NCBI GenBank assembly: GCA_903858055.1
Contig: CAIOHM010000465.1
Span: 1 to 7,189 of the forward strand
Direction: 5' to 3'
Source of the DNA: an uncultured delta proteobacterium
Lineage (GTDB): Bacteria > Myxococcota_A > Polyangia > Polyangiales > Polyangiaceae
DNA length: 7,189 nt
Part shown: piece after piece, positions 4,917-7,189 of the stretch
Layout of the letters: each line of letters begins with the position of its first letter
How positions within the stretch are numbered: the stretch's first letter is position 1
Position numbers and translations under genes: made by a program
Notes under the pieces: generated by a model
Told to the model about the DNA's origin: nothing
The model's input: the letters and a program-made list of their open reading frames with translations, nothing else
The model's database searches: none

Positions 4917-6710
4917 GTGCGATCCGTTCGGCTCCTCCCGCACCCGGTTTCGGCGCTGCCTCTCGTGGCGGCTCTTGCCCTCGGCGCGCTCGCAGCAGGC
5001 TGCACCGAACGCGTGAAGCCGCCGAAGCCCGAAGCTCCCGCGCAGGAAGAGACGGCGGCGGCGGAGGCGGGCGCTGCGGAGGCCGTCGAGGAGGAAGACG
5101 CGGGCGCCGATGAGCCCACGGGAAACTTCGACACGGGATCCGTCGACGCCGGCACCGAAGACGGTCCGCGCATTGGCGCGCTGTTCATGGTCACGCCGGT
5201 GATGCAGTCGATGGAGTGGCCGCCGGGCCCGAAGGACGGCAAGCACCACAAGCAGTCGGGCAACGGCGTGCAGAAGGGCTACCTGCGTCGCGGGGCGATC
5301 GTCGCGGTGAAGCCAGGCGTGACCGTGAAGCCCAACTGCCGCGAGGGCTGGTACGAGCTCCTCGACGGCGGGTTCGTCTGCGGAAAGCACGCCACGTCGA
5401 ACCTCGATCACCCGAAGCTTCGCACGGCGGCGTCACCTCCGCGTCGCGGCGAAGCGATGCCCTACGACTACGGCTTCAATGTCGCAAACGGCACGCCGCT
5501 GTATTGGACGATCCCTGCGCGCAACGACCGTGCGCACCTCGAGCCTTGGCTTCGGGGCAAGCCCAAGGACGACGGCGACGGCGGCACGGAGAGCACGCCG
5601 TGGTACCTGCGCGCGCACGACGGCGGGAAGCCTCAAGTGACGCTCGACGAGCTCAAGGGAGAAGGTCCGGTCGCACGCCGCATGGTGCGCGGGTTCTACC
5701 TCTCGCTCGATCGCGAGTTCAAGTCCGGGCCGTCGCGCTGGTGGAAGACCGTGGCGGGCCTCGCGACGCCCTTCGAACGTGTTGCACTCTACAAGCCGGC
5801 CACGAGCTTTCATGGGCTCTGGCTGAGGCCTGAGGCCGCCGTCGCCGCGGGCGCGTTCAAGTACGTGCAAGATGCAGGTGCACCCGCCGCGATCGCCGAG
5901 GCCGGCGCTCCGTCGCTCGGCCTCGCGGACGCGGGTGCTCCGGGGGGCGACGCCGCCACGTCGGACGCGGCTGCGGTGATGGGCGACGCGGGCGCCGAGG
6001 TCGTCTCAGTGTCCGCCTCTCCAGGTGAGGGGGTCGCGGCGGCCTTCGTGCGCGGCACCGCCGCGAAAAAGTACGCGGTCGAAAACCCCGAGGCGAAGAG
6101 CCCGCGCGTCACCAAGGGCGCAGGCATCAGCCGCCACGCAGGCGTGCGATTGACAGGTCACGCGGTGATCGGCGACGGGACCCGCTACTTCGAGACGACG
6201 GAGCGGTTTTGGGTCCGCGAGCGCGACCTCATCGTTCCGCCGCCCACGGCGCGGCCGCGCCAAGCGCAAGCGGGCGAGAAGTGGATCGACGTCAACCTGA
6301 AGACCCAGACGCTCGTGGCTTACGAGGGCGACACGCCGGTCTACGCGACGCTCGTGTCGACCGGCCGTCACAACGAGCAAGATCCGTCGCTCGACTTCCG
6401 TACTCCGCCTGGCGTGTACCGCATTCGCGACAAGCACCTCGCGACGACGATGGACGGAGACGTCACCAACGACGGGCCGTACTCGATCGAGGACGTGCCT
6501 TGGGTTCAGTACTTCAAGGGCAGCTTCGCGCTCCACGGCGCCTTTTGGCACGACGACTTCGGTCACGTGCACAGCCACGGCTGCGTGAACCTCGCGCCGG
6601 AAGACGCGCGAAACCTCTTCGAGTGGACCGAGCCTCGCGTGCCTGCGAACTGGCACGGCGTCAGCACGGGCGAAGAGGGGCGCGGCACGGTGGTCTTCGT
6701 GCACGAGTGA
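4917..6710 (+). CDS. Lipoprotein with C-terminal YkuD L,D-transpeptidase domain
   Basis: 597 residues. The N-terminus is a lipoprotein signal: basic start, hydrophobic stretch and lipobox LAAGC with the lipidated Cys at 29, so it should be exported and membrane-anchored. An acidic Ala/Glu-rich tether follows (about 35-85). Residues about 118-160 (GAIVAVKPGVTVKP...WYELLDGGFVC) resemble a bacterial SH3-like fold; 161-310 is a folded region I cannot name. Residues 318-375 form a low-complexity stretch with repeated DAGAP-type units. A second SH3-like piece may lie near 404-440 (TRYFETTERFWVRERDL). The YkuD domain spans 455-597 with the catalytic motif His540...Ser553-His554-Gly555-Cys556 followed by VN. 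Such enzymes make 3-3 peptidoglycan crosslinks or attach proteins to peptidoglycan in the periplasm; which of these this one does is not visible. The GTG start is forced by an in-frame TAG at 4905-4907; the ribosome site (AGG, 8 bases upstream) is weak. Confidence 0.93.
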   Translation: MRSVRLLPHPVSALPLVAALALGALAAGCTERVKPPKPEAPAQEETAAAEAGAAEAVEEEDAGADEPTGNFDTGSVDAGTEDGPRIGALFMVTPVMQSMEWPPGPKDGKHHKQSGNGVQKGYLRRGAIVAVKPGVTVKPNCREGWYELLDGGFVCGKHATSNLDHPKLRTAASPPRRGEAMPYDYGFNVANGTPLYWTIPARNDRAHLEPWLRGKPKDDGDGGTESTPWYLRAHDGGKPQVTLDELKGEGPVARRMVRGFYLSLDREFKSGPSRWWKTVAGLATPFERVALYKPATSFHGLWLRPEAAVAAGAFKYVQDAGAPAAIAEAGAPSLGLADAGAPGGDAATSDAAAVMGDAGAEVVSVSASPGEGVAAAFVRGTAAKKYAVENPEAKSPRVTKGAGISRHAGVRLTGHAVIGDGTRYFETTERFWVRERDLIVPPPTARPRQAQAGEKWIDVNLKTQTLVAYEGDTPVYATLVSTGRHNEQDPSLDFRTPPGVYRIRDKHLATTMDGDVTNDGPYSIEDVPWVQYFKGSFALHGAFWHDDFGHVHSHGCVNLAPEDARNLFEWTEPRVPANWHGVSTGEEGRGTVVFVHE

Positions 6711-6745
6711 TTGCGGGCGTCGACTGCCTCGCGCCCCAAAATAGG

Positions 6746-6802
6746 CAACGGCCCCGAGCGTTCGTCGCTCAGAGCCGTTGGCTCCCGTCACACGGGGCTT
6801 TT
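6746..6802 (+). terminator. Stacked hairpins after the transpeptidase gene, probable terminator
   Basis: Two adjacent hairpins begin 36 bp after the stop. The first pairs CAACGGC (6746-6752) with GCCGTTG (6774-6780), has a 3x3 internal loop, and then pairs GAGCG (6756-6760) with CGCTC (6766-6770) around loop TTCGT. The second pairs CCCGT (6784-6788) with ACGGG (6792-6796) around CAC, with outer pairs after a one-base bulge, and runs straight into TTTT (6799-6802). GCCCC at 6751-6755 could alternatively pair with the GGGGC at 6794-6798. Position and trailing T-run favour an intrinsic terminator. Confidence 0.55.
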
Positions 6803-7159
6803 CGTTCGTGTGGAGACCGGCGCGCCGAGGACCTGCTCGACTGCGGTCTCACCGAACACCACGAACTAGAAAGCGCGCTCCGAGTGTTGGGAGCAATGGG
6901 TACTGGCCATGTGTGCTTTCCTCCTCCGGCGATGCCGGCGCGCAGGTGGTGAGTGCAAGAGTCGCCTGACCAGAGCTGCGCGTTTCCGTGTGAAGGCCCG
7001 CGTGGGGCGTTGCTGGTTGCGGGCACCGTGAGGTCAGACCATTCTGGGGCGTGCCACCCGCGCCCGCGCGTCGCGCGAGCCCCTTCATGTTGGGTTCGAA
7101 TCTGCCCCGCGACAAGGGGAATTGGCGTTGAACGCGGTGTTTGGATAAAGGTTCGGGCG
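6803..7159. other. Intergenic stretch without a convincing gene
   Basis: About 357 bases with no open frame that looks coding: the short frames here have poor composition, lack ribosome sites and match no family I recognise. Base composition appears a little less GC-rich than in the flanking genes. There are local inverted repeats: GCTCC/GGAGC (6877-6881/6890-6894), CCGGC/GCCGG (6926-6930/6934-6938), CTGACC/GGTCAG (6966-6971/7032-7037) and CCCC/GGGG (7105-7108/7116-7119). It could hold a promoter region, a structured leader or a small RNA, but nothing can be assigned. Confidence 0.5.
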
Positions 7160-7189
7160 ATGGCGACGAACCGTGTTCCCGACGACGAC
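7160..7189 (+). CDS. Possible start of the next gene, cut by the window end
   Basis: An ATG at 7160 opens a frame that stays open for the ten codons left (MATNRVPDDD). AAAGG (7147-7151) lies eight bases upstream at a good Shine-Dalgarno distance, and third positions are mostly G or C, as in the other genes. Ten codons are too few to identify a product or to be sure that it is a gene. Confidence 0.4.
   Translation, partial: MATNRVPDDD

Noticed and set aside
6006..6791. Minus-strand open frame of 261 codons
   Set aside because: Antisense to the YkuD domain, whose catalytic motif is intact on the plus strand; its product is Arg/Val-rich with no recognisable domain.
7090..7106. tRNA-like T-arm sequence (GGTTCGAATC)
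   Set aside because: The loop matches TTCGAAT, but the flanking stem does not pair beyond two bases and no acceptor or anticodon stem is nearby, so it is not a tRNA or a tRNA fragment end.
6849..7115. Minus-strand open frame of 88 codons in the intergenic stretch
   Set aside because: No ribosome site, no recognisable family, low-complexity start and composition unlike the neighbouring genes; kept only as part of the unexplained stretch.
1..7189. CRISPR array, insertion sequence, integrase or attachment-site duplication beside the tRNA
   Set aside because: I saw no regularly spaced direct repeats, no transposase or integrase motifs, and no second copy of the tRNA 3' end in the window.

Overview
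The window looks like a chromosomal segment of a high-GC Gram-negative bacterium, most likely a myxobacterium of the Polyangia/Sorangiineae type (Myxococcota). This is inferred from the very GC-rich third codon positions, the Ala/Asp/Gly-rich lipoprotein linker, the long TPR protein and the overall family makeup; no marker here settles the taxonomy.

Layout from left to right. (1) Bases 1-1314, plus strand: the 3' end of a TPR-repeat protein whose start lies outside the window. (2) Bases 1334-1367: a strong hairpin between converging genes, probably a two-way terminator. (3) Bases 1400-4682, minus strand: in transcription order, dnaX (DNA polymerase III gamma/tau), ybaB/ebfC (nucleoid-associated protein), recR (recombination mediator) and ridA (enamine/imine deaminase). 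dnaX-ybaB-recR is a widely conserved replication/repair cluster; ridA follows after 77 bp with its own good ribosome binding site. (4) Bases 4721-4833, plus strand: a sigma70-type promoter and a complete tRNA-Gly(CCC) gene, divergent from dnaX. (5) Bases 4917-6710, plus strand: a large lipoprotein with a C-terminal YkuD L,D-transpeptidase domain, acting on peptidoglycan in the periplasm. (6) Bases 6711-7159: about 450 bp without a convincing gene, starting with one or two stacked hairpins that probably end the transpeptidase transcript. (7) Bases 7160-7189: a possible start of the next gene, cut by the window edge.

The window is mostly housekeeping. No CRISPR array, insertion sequence, integrase, toxin-antitoxin pair or obvious defence system is visible, and I do not claim a new system. 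The points most worth a second look are: a C7 run in dnaX phased exactly as a -1 slippery heptamer at the gamma/tau boundary; the ybaB-recR junction, where both genes share a frame and are separated by only TGA plus one codon; an alanine in place of the usual Toprim glutamate in RecR; the low-complexity insertion inside the transpeptidase lipoprotein; and the unexplained 3' intergenic stretch.
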